64,000 bases of DNA from Desulfuromonadaceae bacterium (lineage in GTDB: Bacteria > Desulfobacterota > Desulfuromonadia > Geobacterales > Pseudopelobacteraceae): the NCBI GenBank assembly GCA_028681335.1, contig JAQUIT010000010.1, positions 1 through 64,000 of the forward strand, given 5' to 3'. Shown here piece after piece: positions 40,029 through 49,350 of this stretch. Made by a program: the position numbers and the translations under genes. The number at the start of each line of letters is the position of its first letter. Position 1 is the first letter of the stretch. The notes under the pieces are model-generated. The model searched no databases, had not been told where the DNA came from, and saw only the letters and a list, made by a program, of their open reading frames with translations.

Positions 40029-43000
40029 ATATTGCGGATATATTCATCCGCCGTCCGATCATGACCTCGCTGGTCATGGTCGCCATCTTCATCTTCGGGG
40101 TGGTGTCCTACCGCCTGCTGCCGGTTAACGACCTTCCGAATGTAGATTTCCCGACCATCCAGGTCAATGCCTCCTTACCGGGCGCCAACCCTGACACCAT
40201 GGCCTCGGCGGTAGCAACCCCGCTGGAGAACCAGCTCTCCACCATAGCCGGCGTTGATTCCATGACCTCCACAAACGGTGTCGGCACGACCAGAATCACC
40301 CTTCAGTTCGACCTTGACCGCGATATCGACGCGGCCGCTCAGGATGTACAGGCGGCCATATCCCTTGCAACCCGCTTTCTGCCAAAGGATATGAAAACGC
40401 CCCCTTCCTTCCGCAAGGTCAATCCGGCCGATCAGCCGGTGTTGTACCTGGCGCTCAGTTCCCCTTCCCTGCCGCTTTCAGCCGTTGATGAATATGCCCA
40501 GGCCCTCATTGCACGCCGTATTTCAACCATCAGCGGCGTGGCCCAGGTGAATGTGTACGGTTCACAGAAATATGCCGTGCGCGCCCAGCTTGACCCGAAG
40601 GCGCTCGCTTCCCGCCAGATCGGCATAGACGAGGTGGCGGTTGCCATTGACGAGGCTAATGTCAATCTGCCGACCGGCACGCTGGATGGGGCGAGACAGG
40701 CTTTCACCATCGAAGCCAACGGACAACTGTTCAAGGCGGCCGGTTATCGTCAGATTGTGGTGGCGTATCGGGACGGTTCACCGGTGCGACTCGAAGAACT
40801 GGGAAAGGTCATCGACAGTGTTGAGGACACCAAAAGGGCCGGCTGGTACAACGGCACAAGGGGAGTCATCCTCGCCGTCCAGCGTCAACCGGGAACCAAT
40901 ACCATCGAGGTGGTGGCACATGTCAAAAAGCTGCTTCCCGGTTTCCGGAACAAGATGCCCGGTTCTGTTGAGCTCAATGTGCTTTTTGACCGCTCAACCC
41001 TGATCAGTGAATCGATGCATGACGTCAAGTTCACCCTGGTTTTGACGATCGGGCTTGTGATCATGGTGATCTTTCTCTTTCTGCGCAATCTCTCCGCCAC
41101 GATCATCCCCTCGCTGGCGGTTCCCCTGTCCATCGTCGGCACATTCACCGTCATGCATCTGCTCGGGTTTTCCCTCAACAATATATCCATGATGGCCCTT
41201 ACTCTGGCGGTCGGCTTTGTGGTGGATGACGCCATTGTCATGCTGGAGAATATCGTCCGGCATATGGAAAAGGGGGAGAGCGCCATGGAGGCCGCTTTCA
41301 AGGGCTCCAAAGAGATCGGCTTCACTATCATCTCCATGACAATCTCACTGGTCGCGGTCTTTATCCCGGTGCTCTTCATGGGAGGCATCCTCGGCCGCCT
41401 GCTGCATGAATTTGCCCTTACGATCAGCGTGGCAATCCTGGTCTCCTGTTTTGTCTCCCTGACACTCACCCCCATGCTTTGCAGCCGTTTTCTGAAACCG
41501 GCGAAGACGGAACATCACGGCCGCCTGTACATGAGCATGGAGCGCTTTTTTGATGGCATGCTGCACCTGTATGAGCAGTCACTGCAACAGGTGCTGCACT
41601 ACCGGCGGACCACGATGATACTGACGCTGCTGATAACTTTGCTGACGGTATGGCTGTTCAGGGTCATTCCCATGGGCTTCCTGCCGACGGAGGACACCGG
41701 CCGGATCAACGCTGACACGGAAACCGCCCAGGGGACATCCTTCGAGGAGATGAAACAGCACCAGGAAGCGGTGGCGGCTCTCATCGCCAAAGATCCCAAT
41801 ATTGAAGGTTTCATGTCATCCATCGGCGGGGGAAACGGCAGCAACACCGGCCGCTTTTTCATGCGCTTAAAACCGCGAAACCAGCGCACGCTATCAGCGG
41901 ATGAGGTCATTCAGGAGTTGCGCCCCAAACTTGCAAAGGTCGCTGGAGTCCGTGTTTTTTTGAAAAATGTCCCCTCGATCCAGATTGGCGGCACCAGCTC
42001 CAAAAGCCAGTACCAGTTTACCCTGCAGGGGCAGGACACGAACGAACTCTACCGCGCGGCAGACGACTTTGAAACAAAGTTGCGTGAAATCCCGGAACTG
42101 CAGGACGTAACCAGTGACCTGCAGATCAGCAACCCGCAGGTACATGTTGAGATCGACCGCGACAAGATAGCGGCTCTCGGGCTTTCAATTCTCCAGGTGG
42201 AGGACGCTCTCGGCTATGCGTACGGCTCACGTCAGGTTTCATCCATCTTTGCACCGACCAACCAGTACCAGGTCATTCTTGAACTTGACCCCGCCTACCA
42301 GGGCGATCCGGCTGCCCTTGCAATGCTCTATATCCGTGCCAAAACCGGGCAGTTGATACCACTGGAAACGATCGCAACGATTTCCAAAACCATCGGCCCA
42401 CTGGCGGTCAACCACCTGGGGCAACTTCCTGCGGTCACGATATCATTCAACCTTCGCCCCGGCGTAGCTCTGGGTGATGCAATGAAGCTGGTTGACAAAC
42501 GTGCCGACACTCTGCTCCCCGCAACCATCAGCACCAGTTTCCAGGGGACGGCGCAGGCTTTCCAGTCTTCTTTCAGCGGTTTATGGATGCTGCTGGTCAT
42601 GGCGATCTTCGTCATCTACATCGTGCTCGGCGTGCTCTATGAAAGCTACATCCACCCGATCACGATCCTGTCCGGGCTACCGGCCGCCGGTTTCGGGGCG
42701 TTGATCACGCTGATGATCTTTAAATGCGACCTGAACATCTACGGTTTTGTCGGGATCATCATGCTGCTCGGCATCGTCAAAAAGAACGCCATCATGATGA
42801 TCGACTTTGCCCTTGAAGCCGAAAGAACAGAGGGCAAAAAACCTCTGGACGCCATTTATGAAGGGGCTATCGTCCGATTCAGACCGATTATGATGACTAC
42901 GATGGCGGCTCTGATGGGAACCTTACCGATTGCAATGGGACTTGGTGCCGGTGGAGAATCGCGACAGCCGCTGGGGCTTGCCGTCGTGGGTGGCTTGTTG

Positions 43001-43114
43001 ACGTCGCAGCTACTGACTCTCTACATAACTCCGGTCGTCTACTATTACATGGATCGATTGCTTCAAAAGGTGCGGCCACGAAAGGCGCCACATACGGAGT
43101 ATACCAAAAACTGA
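40025..43114 (+). CDS. RND family efflux pump (AcrB/MdtB type)
   Basis: 1029 residues with the full RND architecture: an N-terminal TM helix (IADIFIRRPIMTSLVM), two large periplasmic loops, and TM2-6 and 8-12. The proton-relay Asp pair is visible in VGFVVDDAIVMLENIVR in TM4. Motifs GLVIMVIFLFLRN and GFVGIIMLLGIVKKNAIMM are typical of the hydrophobe/amphiphile (HAE1) branch that exports drugs, dyes and bile acids. Probably forms a complex with the upstream adaptor. Specific substrate unknown. Confidence 0.93.
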   Translation: MNIADIFIRRPIMTSLVMVAIFIFGVVSYRLLPVNDLPNVDFPTIQVNASLPGANPDTMASAVATPLENQLSTIAGVDSMTSTNGVGTTRITLQFDLDRDIDAAAQDVQAAISLATRFLPKDMKTPPSFRKVNPADQPVLYLALSSPSLPLSAVDEYAQALIARRISTISGVAQVNVYGSQKYAVRAQLDPKALASRQIGIDEVAVAIDEANVNLPTGTLDGARQAFTIEANGQLFKAAGYRQIVVAYRDGSPVRLEELGKVIDSVEDTKRAGWYNGTRGVILAVQRQPGTNTIEVVAHVKKLLPGFRNKMPGSVELNVLFDRSTLISESMHDVKFTLVLTIGLVIMVIFLFLRNLSATIIPSLAVPLSIVGTFTVMHLLGFSLNNISMMALTLAVGFVVDDAIVMLENIVRHMEKGESAMEAAFKGSKEIGFTIISMTISLVAVFIPVLFMGGILGRLLHEFALTISVAILVSCFVSLTLTPMLCSRFLKPAKTEHHGRLYMSMERFFDGMLHLYEQSLQQVLHYRRTTMILTLLITLLTVWLFRVIPMGFLPTEDTGRINADTETAQGTSFEEMKQHQEAVAALIAKDPNIEGFMSSIGGGNGSNTGRFFMRLKPRNQRTLSADEVIQELRPKLAKVAGVRVFLKNVPSIQIGGTSSKSQYQFTLQGQDTNELYRAADDFETKLREIPELQDVTSDLQISNPQVHVEIDRDKIAALGLSILQVEDALGYAYGSRQVSSIFAPTNQYQVILELDPAYQGDPAALAMLYIRAKTGQLIPLETIATISKTIGPLAVNHLGQLPAVTISFNLRPGVALGDAMKLVDKRADTLLPATISTSFQGTAQAFQSSFSGLWMLLVMAIFVIYIVLGVLYESYIHPITILSGLPAAGFGALITLMIFKCDLNIYGFVGIIMLLGIVKKNAIMMIDFALEAERTEGKKPLDAIYEGAIVRFRPIMMTTMAALMGTLPIAMGLGAGGESRQPLGLAVVGGLLTSQLLTLYITPVVYYYMDRLLQKVRPRKAPHTEYTKN

Positions 43115-43170
43115 TAGATCAATAGTGTACATTGTCTTACTGTAACTCTAGAGAAAAGAGGTAACAAGCT

Positions 43171-45999
43171 ATGAATGCAAACGATAATCAGGAAATCCGG
43201 CAACTGTTTGACGAGTACCTGCAGATGTACGCGTCTCGGAATGATCGGCTCACAGAGCATTTCAGCGAAAACTTCTCAGGTTTTACCGGGGGTGGTGACT
43301 TCCTGGTCAAAAACCGCGAAGAATGGGTGGCTATTACCCGTCAGGATTTCGCTCAGGTCAAAGAGCCGCTCCGTATAGAGCTCAAAGATCTGTCCATCCA
43401 GGCACTGTCTGATACAGTTGCTGTTACTACCGGCTTTTTCAATATTCATCTGCCAATCGAGGAGCACATACTCTCACGGGAAACCGCCAGACTTGTTCTG
43501 ATCTTCTCCAAAGAGCCCTCTGGCTGGAAAATTTCCCACAGCAGTATTTCAATTCCCTACTCACTTGTCCGTGAGGGTGAAGTCTATCCCCTGATGGAAC
43601 TTTCGGAAAGCAACCAGGCTCTGGAGAAATTGGTCGCAGAAAGAACAACTCAACTTTCTGAGGCGAATATAAATCTGACCAGAGTGATTGAGGAGCAAAC
43701 ACGAACTGAGGAGGCGTTGCGGGACGCAGAGTGGAAGTTTCGGGCTTTGTTCGATAACGGCCCAATCGGAATGGCCTATCACAGCATGATCTACGACGAT
43801 TCAGGTGTACCGGTTGACTATTTCTTTATCGACGCCAATGACAGCTACCTCAAATTAACCGGTGTCGACCCTAGAGGCAAAACCGTTACCCAGGCTTTTC
43901 CCGGCATCGAGAAAGATCCGTTTGATTGGATCGGCACCTTTGGACGTGTAGCCAAAAACGGGGAAACCATCCGCTTTGAAACCTGTCTTCAGACCAATGA
44001 TCGCTGGTACGATTGCGTTAGTTATCAATACAAACCTGAACATTTTGTCGCATGGTATGTGGAGATCACCGCTCGGAAAAAGGCTGAAATTGCGTTAACG
44101 GAGAGTGAAGAACGATTCCGGTCGTTGATGGAAAACATTCCTAGTGTAGCTGTCCAAGGGTATGCACTTGATGGCACGGTGCTTTTTTGGAACCCGGCTT
44201 CAGAGAAACTCTATGGCTATGCAACCAATGAGGCGTTGGGTGCGAATCTGCTGGACCTTATCATTCCGGATGAACTGAAGGAAGGCGTTATCGAGGCAGT
44301 TCATCAGATGAAAGAGACTGGAGTCTCGATCCCGGCCGGAGAGCTGCTCCTGAAGCGTAAAGACGGTTCACGAGTACCTGTTTTCTCCAGCCATGCCTTA
44401 CTCAATCCCATTGGCCGTCACCCTGAATTTTTCTGCCTGGACATTGACCTGACTGAGCAAAAACTTGCTGAAGAAGCACTTGTAGAGAGTGAATATCGAT
44501 GGAAGTTTGCTGTTGAAGGAGCTGGTGATGGTGTATGGGATTGGGACATTAAGACCGGTAATGTAAAATACTCCAGACGCTGGAAAGAGATGTTGGGGTA
44601 TGACGATGATGACATTTTACCTACCAGCCAGGAATGGATAGACCGTATTCACCCTGAAGACAAGTACTATGCCGCTGACACAATGAAGGAATATCTGGAA
44701 GGAAGGTCGGAAATATATGTTGTAGAACACCGCTTGAGATGCAAGGACGAATGCTATAAATGGATACTTGTACGCGGCACGGCTGTAAGCCGCAATGAAG
44801 AGGGTAACCCCTCACGCATGATCGGCACAATCTCTGATCTTACTGAGCGCAGAGAAAGTGAGCAGGAAAAATTGAAAATTCAAAAGCTGGAATCACTTGG
44901 CGTTCTCGCCGGCGGCATTGCCCACGATTTCAACAACATTCTTACCGGAGTCATAGGAAACATCTCTCTTGCAAAGATGTTCGTTGACACCACGCACAAA
45001 TCATTCAACGCGTTGGTTGGGGCTGAAAAAGCATCAATGCGGGCCACTGAACTGGCTCGTCAACTTCTGACCTTCGCCAAGGGGGGGGACCCCGTTAAAA
45101 AAGTCTTTTCACTCCAGAATCTGGTGAATGAATGCGTATCCCTGGTGCTTCATGGTTCAAATGTAAGGTGTACTGTCGATATCCCTGATTCAATTCACGC
45201 GATAGAAGCGGATGAAGGCCAGATCAGCCAGGCACTCCATAATATTATTATCAATGCTACCCAGGCGATGCCTGGAGGAGGCGTGATAACTCTTTCAGCA
45301 CGAAACGAAATACATGGTGCAGATAAAAACACGGCACTCCCACCCGGTACTTATATCTGTCTTGTCTGTACCGATGAGGGGTGTGGAATATCTGATGTTG
45401 ATCTGAAGAAGATTTTTGATCCTTACTTTACGACCAAAGTGAGCGGCACCGGCTTGGGACTCGCTTCAACCCACTCAATAATTATCAAGCATGGTGGACA
45501 AATCAGCGTCAGCTCTCAAGTAGATCGGGGAACAACCTTCACAATCCTTCTGCCATCAATCGGAGAGACATTGTCAGAATATCAAACTGAATCCGTCTCA
45601 CAAACAGTCGGAATTCACAATCACGGTTCCATACTTGTTATGGATGATGAGGAGATGATTCGGGATCTGGCTGCTACGATGCTGGAGGAAATCGGTTATG
45701 AAGTTACAACCTGTAGCGACGGGATAGACGCTATACGTTATTATGCAGCAGCCAAGGAATCCGGGGTTCCTTTCTCAGCAGTGATCATGGATCTTACCAT
45801 ACCCGGAGGCATGGGTGGCAGGGAAGCGGCCAAAGAGATTATTTCTATTGATACGTCTGCGTGCCTGATCGTCTCGAGCGGATACTCAAATGATCCCATA
45901 ATGTCTGACTACAGCACCTATGGTTTTTCAGGCGCTGTAGCAAAACCATACAGGATAAGCGAACTGGCTCAAATACTTCGCTCGGCTCTAAATAAATAA
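43171..45999 (+). CDS. Hybrid histidine kinase with N-terminal SnoaL/NTF2-like domain
   Basis: 942 residues without TM helices. Residues about 5-130 resemble an NTF2/SnoaL-like fold (EIRQLFDEYLQMYASRN, VKNREEW, TAVTTGFFNIHL, WKISHSS), which is unusual in kinases and may bind a small ligand. Three PAS domains (about 185-300, 310-430, 440-560), the kinase core with [13 protein letters not shown] (His about 589), ATPase motifs (EGCGISDVD, GTGLGLAS) and a C-terminal receiver with phosphoacceptor Asp in AVIMDLTIPGG follow. Its C-terminal half is closely related to that of the kinase at 49351. Confidence 0.88.
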   Translation: MNANDNQEIRQLFDEYLQMYASRNDRLTEHFSENFSGFTGGGDFLVKNREEWVAITRQDFAQVKEPLRIELKDLSIQALSDTVAVTTGFFNIHLPIEEHILSRETARLVLIFSKEPSGWKISHSSISIPYSLVREGEVYPLMELSESNQALEKLVAERTTQLSEANINLTRVIEEQTRTEEALRDAEWKFRALFDNGPIGMAYHSMIYDDSGVPVDYFFIDANDSYLKLTGVDPRGKTVTQAFPGIEKDPFDWIGTFGRVAKNGETIRFETCLQTNDRWYDCVSYQYKPEHFVAWYVEITARKKAEIALTESEERFRSLMENIPSVAVQGYALDGTVLFWNPASEKLYGYATNEALGANLLDLIIPDELKEGVIEAVHQMKETGVSIPAGELLLKRKDGSRVPVFSSHALLNPIGRHPEFFCLDIDLTEQKLAEEALVESEYRWKFAVEGAGDGVWDWDIKTGNVKYSRRWKEMLGYDDDDILPTSQEWIDRIHPEDKYYAADTMKEYLEGRSEIYVVEHRLRCKDECYKWILVRGTAVSRNEEGNPSRMIGTISDLTERRESEQEKLKIQKLESLGVLAGGIAHDFNNILTGVIGNISLAKMFVDTTHKSFNALVGAEKASMRATELARQLLTFAKGGDPVKKVFSLQNLVNECVSLVLHGSNVRCTVDIPDSIHAIEADEGQISQALHNIIINATQAMPGGGVITLSARNEIHGADKNTALPPGTYICLVCTDEGCGISDVDLKKIFDPYFTTKVSGTGLGLASTHSIIIKHGGQISVSSQVDRGTTFTILLPSIGETLSEYQTESVSQTVGIHNHGSILVMDDEEMIRDLAATMLEEIGYEVTTCSDGIDAIRYYAAAKESGVPFSAVIMDLTIPGGMGGREAAKEIISIDTSACLIVSSGYSNDPIMSDYSTYGFSGAVAKPYRISELAQILRSALNK

Positions 46000-46038
46000 A
46001 CCACACTCACTGCCCGGGTAAGTACTAAGAACCGAGAG

Positions 46039-46064
46039 AATCCCCCACAAGAGGCGGGAGATTT
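46039..46064 (+). terminator. Terminator after the hybrid kinase
   Basis: AATCCCCC / GGGAGATT stem with a following TTTTACTTTT, between the kinase gene (+) and the sirtuin gene (-). Confidence 0.6.
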
Positions 46065-46069
46065 TACTT

Positions 46070-46903
46070 TTACATCACCAGAGTTTTCACTATCCCGTCA
46101 ATCGCCTGCAACCCCTCCAAAGCCCCGCAGGACAACGATACATGCGGGGCCATGATTTCTGGTTCGCGTGGATTGATGCGGATTACGGATACACCCGACT
46201 CATTACCCAGCTCCTCCGAGAGAGAGCGGATGGTTGGAATAGACGTTCCGGCCCCCAGCTCTATGACAACCGTTTGTTTACCCTGATGTCGTTGCCGAAA
46301 CTCCCTGAAACGAAGCATCTGCCGATTTGTACGACCAGAAAGCCACGAATAATCGCCGAACATGAGGATATTGGGCCTGGCCACTGTGCCGCAGTGAGGA
46401 CAACGGGGATAACGCTTTGCCCGCATTTTCTCCATATCCACGCTGATGGTTTCGTGGTTTTCCCATATGTCACGGCAACACGGTCGCTGACATTGCAACC
46501 AGTGGATGGAACCATGTACTTCCATAACAGTGTCTTCATCATAACCGGCTTTCTGGAACTGGCCGTCTACGTTGGATGTTACGACAAAGTATTCAGCATT
46601 CCTCTGCTCGATCCAACGTTTGAGAAGATGAAAACCTGCATGGGGAATGGTGTCGCGGTAGAGGTTGGTGCGATGGCCGTAAAAACCCCAGCCGAAAGCC
46701 GGATCAGCAGAGAAATGTTCGGGGTTGGCCATTTCGACAAATGAAATACCCATGCGGGCATAGGGCGGATATGCCTGCCAGAAACCATGGTCACCCCGGA
46801 AATCGGGCAGCCCTGAGTCAACCCCCATCCCCGCACCTGCGGTAATGACAAAAACCTCCGCCTCTCTGATTAATTGAGCCGCTTGATTCAGCATAGGCAC
46901 CAT
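46070..46903 (-). CDS. Sir2-family NAD-dependent protein deacetylase (sirtuin)
   Basis: 277 residues from the ATG at 46903, just after the stop of the upstream gene. Motifs are TAGAGMGVDSGLPDFRG (NAD-binding), TSNVDGQF, VHGSIH with the catalytic His, a zinc site of four cysteines (CQRPC, CPHC), and GAGTS. The insert YPPYARMGISFVEMANPEHF is typical of the bacterial sirtuin branch. It likely removes acetyl (or other acyl) groups from lysines. The longer frame to 47086 overlaps the upstream gene and is rejected. Confidence 0.88.
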   Translation of the reverse strand: MVPMLNQAAQLIREAEVFVITAGAGMGVDSGLPDFRGDHGFWQAYPPYARMGISFVEMANPEHFSADPAFGWGFYGHRTNLYRDTIPHAGFHLLKRWIEQRNAEYFVVTSNVDGQFQKAGYDEDTVMEVHGSIHWLQCQRPCCRDIWENHETISVDMEKMRAKRYPRCPHCGTVARPNILMFGDYSWLSGRTNRQMLRFREFRQRHQGKQTVVIELGAGTSIPTIRSLSEELGNESGVSVIRINPREPEIMAPHVSLSCGALEGLQAIDGIVKTLVM

Positions 46904-46904
46904 T

Positions 46905-47168
46905 TCAGACCTTTCCCAGCTTCCCTTCGAGCCTTTCGATGACCTCGGCAACGGTACCTTCGACATCATCCCCGGAGACGGTAAAGTAAAAATACTGTCC
47001 TGTGTGGTCGTTCCAGTAGACGTTATCAACCCTGAGCGGCTCAAGCAGTGACTCAATCTTTTCATAGGAGATAAACGGGTCGCCATCAGGCCACCTTCTG
47101 TCCAGCCTGGCCTGCTGTGCGTCCGTCAGCGGTATCCGGTATGTTATTGAATAGACTTCAGCCTTCAT
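46905..47168 (-). CDS. Uncharacterised 87-residue protein
   Basis: No signal peptide or TM helix. The pattern ITYRIPLTDAQQARLDRRWPDG, LEPLRVDNVYWN, TVSGDDVEGTVAEVIERLEGKL suggests a small alpha/beta domain of ferredoxin-like type. It ends 1 bp before the sirtuin start and begins 1 bp from the end of the next small gene, so these three minus-strand genes form a tight operon. No family recognised. Confidence 0.65.
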   Translation of the reverse strand: MKAEVYSITYRIPLTDAQQARLDRRWPDGDPFISYEKIESLLEPLRVDNVYWNDHTGQYFYFTVSGDDVEGTVAEVIERLEGKLGKV

Positions 47169-47356
47169 TACGGCTTGATATAGGCATTAAGCCCGATGGT
47201 GATCGGCTTGCCATCCACTTCGGCAGTTGTGACGGCATTTCCCCGCGTGCTGGCGACGACCAGGGTTTTGCCGGAAGCCGACGGAGTCGGTTTTTCCAGA
47301 TCGATTTCGATGCAGAGTTTGTTCCCTTTGATTTCTACGGTCATTGCCATGGTCAT
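47168..47356 (-). CDS. Uncharacterised 62-residue protein
   Basis: AAGGAG lies 5 bp before the ATG at 47356. The product is a small beta-rich protein (VEIKGNKLCIEIDLEKPTPS, KTLVVASTRGN, VDGKPITIGLNAYIK), without TM helix. It reads like a single-domain binder, perhaps a toast-rack or phage-like accessory; I do not recognise the family. First gene of the three-gene operon with the sirtuin. Confidence 0.65.
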   Translation of the reverse strand: MTMAMTVEIKGNKLCIEIDLEKPTPSASGKTLVVASTRGNAVTTAEVDGKPITIGLNAYIKP

Positions 47357-47889
47357 TGTTCTCCTTTATCTAATTACTGTTCCGGGTCGGTTCGCTGTAC
47401 TTCCCGATCTGCCGCAGTTTATCGTTTTACACTGTTTTTGGAAAGCAGTTTGGGGGAATGATGGGGGCCGCTTGAAAGCGACAGACGGGAATCCTTTTTC
47501 ACCATTACCAAACCGGGTGAAATTCATTCAAAACAGCAGCAAAAACAATGATGAAAAGAACTCTCCACAAAGGTTGTGGATAACCTGTTGATAGAGATAA
47601 TAAGCCACATAAAATGTCATGTATTATTGGGGCTTTTGCCGGTTTGCATAACGAATGAGCACAACCGCTAACTAGCTGATATATCGTGTCAATAGTTATT
47701 TTAAGCGGTATACAATCCACACACGGTCAATAGGATTGTGCTGCTATTAATGAAGCCGTAACAGTGTGGATAAGTTGAGTAAAAAACAGGGTCAAACAGA
47801 TTCGTGCAAAGCGCAGATAATTCATGACCTTACTTGCGTCATTATAAATTTTGAAACGTATCGTTAGACTCTTCAACATACAGCTAAAT
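47357..47889. other. Long intergenic region
   Basis: About 530 bp between the operon start at 47356 and the end of the cyclase gene at 47890. It contains repeated TGGATAA-type words (47578, 47766) and ACACACGG/ACAGTGTGGA words but no clear promoter, terminator or gene. The region is AT-rich. Confidence 0.4.
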
Positions 47890-49131
47890 CTAGCGACTGA
47901 CCTGATTGCGTCCCTTGTTCTTGGCCTTGTAGAGCGCTTTGTCGGCCGCCTTCATGACCTCTGCGGTACTCTTCAGATTTTCTCCGCTTTCGGCTACACC
48001 AATACTGACAGTTACCGATACCTGTTGTGCTCCCGTTCGGCCGGCGCTTCTCCCGCGTTCTACCCTGCCCTGTTTGCCACCTTTAGGACGATCACCGCTG
48101 CGTAAAACCATACGGTAGTCGGCAATAGCCTTACGTAATTCCTCCAGATGCGGCAGCGCATCTTCTACCCGGCATCCGGCGAACAGAATTGTGAATTCTT
48201 CGCCACCATAACGGAAAGATCGCCCTCCCCCGCCTACGCCCATCATTTTTTGCGCAACAACTTTCAACACCTGATCACCCACGTCATGACCATAGGTATC
48301 GTTGAACCGCTTGAAATGGTCCACATCAAGCATAGCAACAGTATAATTCCTCCCCAGACCGTGCAAACTCTCGTTCAGAGACCGCCGGGAAGGGATGCCG
48401 GTCAGATCATCCCGGAAAGCCATGTTGTAGGAATCCCGCAGGATACTCAGCGTAACAATCAAAGCCCCGGCAGCTGTGTATGCTGCATGTATGTCACGAT
48501 TTATCAGCCAGTTACTGGCAATAAAGAACGCCACTAACGCCCCGAGCATGCCGCTCTCTATGGGAGCCTGCCGACGCAATGCCAACAGGGTAATAGCAGT
48601 AAAACAGGCTGCCCCAACAACCATGGCTGGCTGCGGGACAAGAAAGCCGCTAAAGAGCGGTAAGCCTGTATAACCTCCGGCAATATAGGGAATAACGTCC
48701 GTAAAGTGATAACGAAATAGCCACACTGCACCAGCCGCCTGCACGGCAAGAAATATGAAACGCAGTCGGCCGGCCGTAGAGAAAAGGCCACGTTCACGCA
48801 TAATAGTAAACAGAAGCATATTCAGCGGAATCAGTATAACAAAGGCCTGATAGACCGGACTTAAGGCGGGTTCTATCTGTTCACCGGAGAGAAAGGTGCT
48901 GGAACTCCAGTAGAAAACAATCAACAGGAGCAGGGCCATAAAAGGACGACCGCGATGGAAATGTACGGCAACAAACATCCCCAGTGCAGTCAGAAGATAG
49001 GGGGATATCACCACCAGTTCCCGTTGCGCTGGAGTCAGACCATCTATATGGGGAATAAGAAACCAGGTTGCAATGAGGATTGCCACAGGCACAACAAATA
49101 TCGGCACTCTTTTGATGACGGTGTAGAACAA
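47890..49131 (-). CDS. Membrane diguanylate cyclase (GGDEF)
   Basis: 413 residues with about seven or eight TM helices in the first 230 residues, then a GGDEF domain. LTGIPSRRSLNE opens the domain, LDVDHFKRFNDTYGHDVGD follows, and FRYGGEEFTI is the active site, so it should make c-di-GMP. No inhibitory RxxD is placed five residues before GGEEF (the sequence is GGGGRSF), so product feedback is probably absent. A basic Gly/Arg insert (KGGKQGRVERGRSAGRT) after residue 345 is unusual. Confidence 0.9.
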   Translation of the reverse strand: MFYTVIKRVPIFVVPVAILIATWFLIPHIDGLTPAQRELVVISPYLLTALGMFVAVHFHRGRPFMALLLLIVFYWSSSTFLSGEQIEPALSPVYQAFVILIPLNMLLFTIMRERGLFSTAGRLRFIFLAVQAAGAVWLFRYHFTDVIPYIAGGYTGLPLFSGFLVPQPAMVVGAACFTAITLLALRRQAPIESGMLGALVAFFIASNWLINRDIHAAYTAAGALIVTLSILRDSYNMAFRDDLTGIPSRRSLNESLHGLGRNYTVAMLDVDHFKRFNDTYGHDVGDQVLKVVAQKMMGVGGGGRSFRYGGEEFTILFAGCRVEDALPHLEELRKAIADYRMVLRSGDRPKGGKQGRVERGRSAGRTGAQQVSVTVSIGVAESGENLKSTAEVMKAADKALYKAKNKGRNQVSR

Positions 49132-49350
49132 ACTGAAAATGCCCCCGATGGCAACAAGTAGTAATCTTTTGTTGGCTTACACTGTTAGCTTAAGAAATGT
49201 CAACGTTTTTACCATATGGCAACGCGGATGCCATCGAGGTAAAAAAATAGTGCCAATTTTACGACGTACCTGACTAAAACGATCTCTACTTGACCACAAA
49301 GCTGGCAATGTGACAGAGTAGTCTTTATTAAATCGGGATAAGGAACAGCA

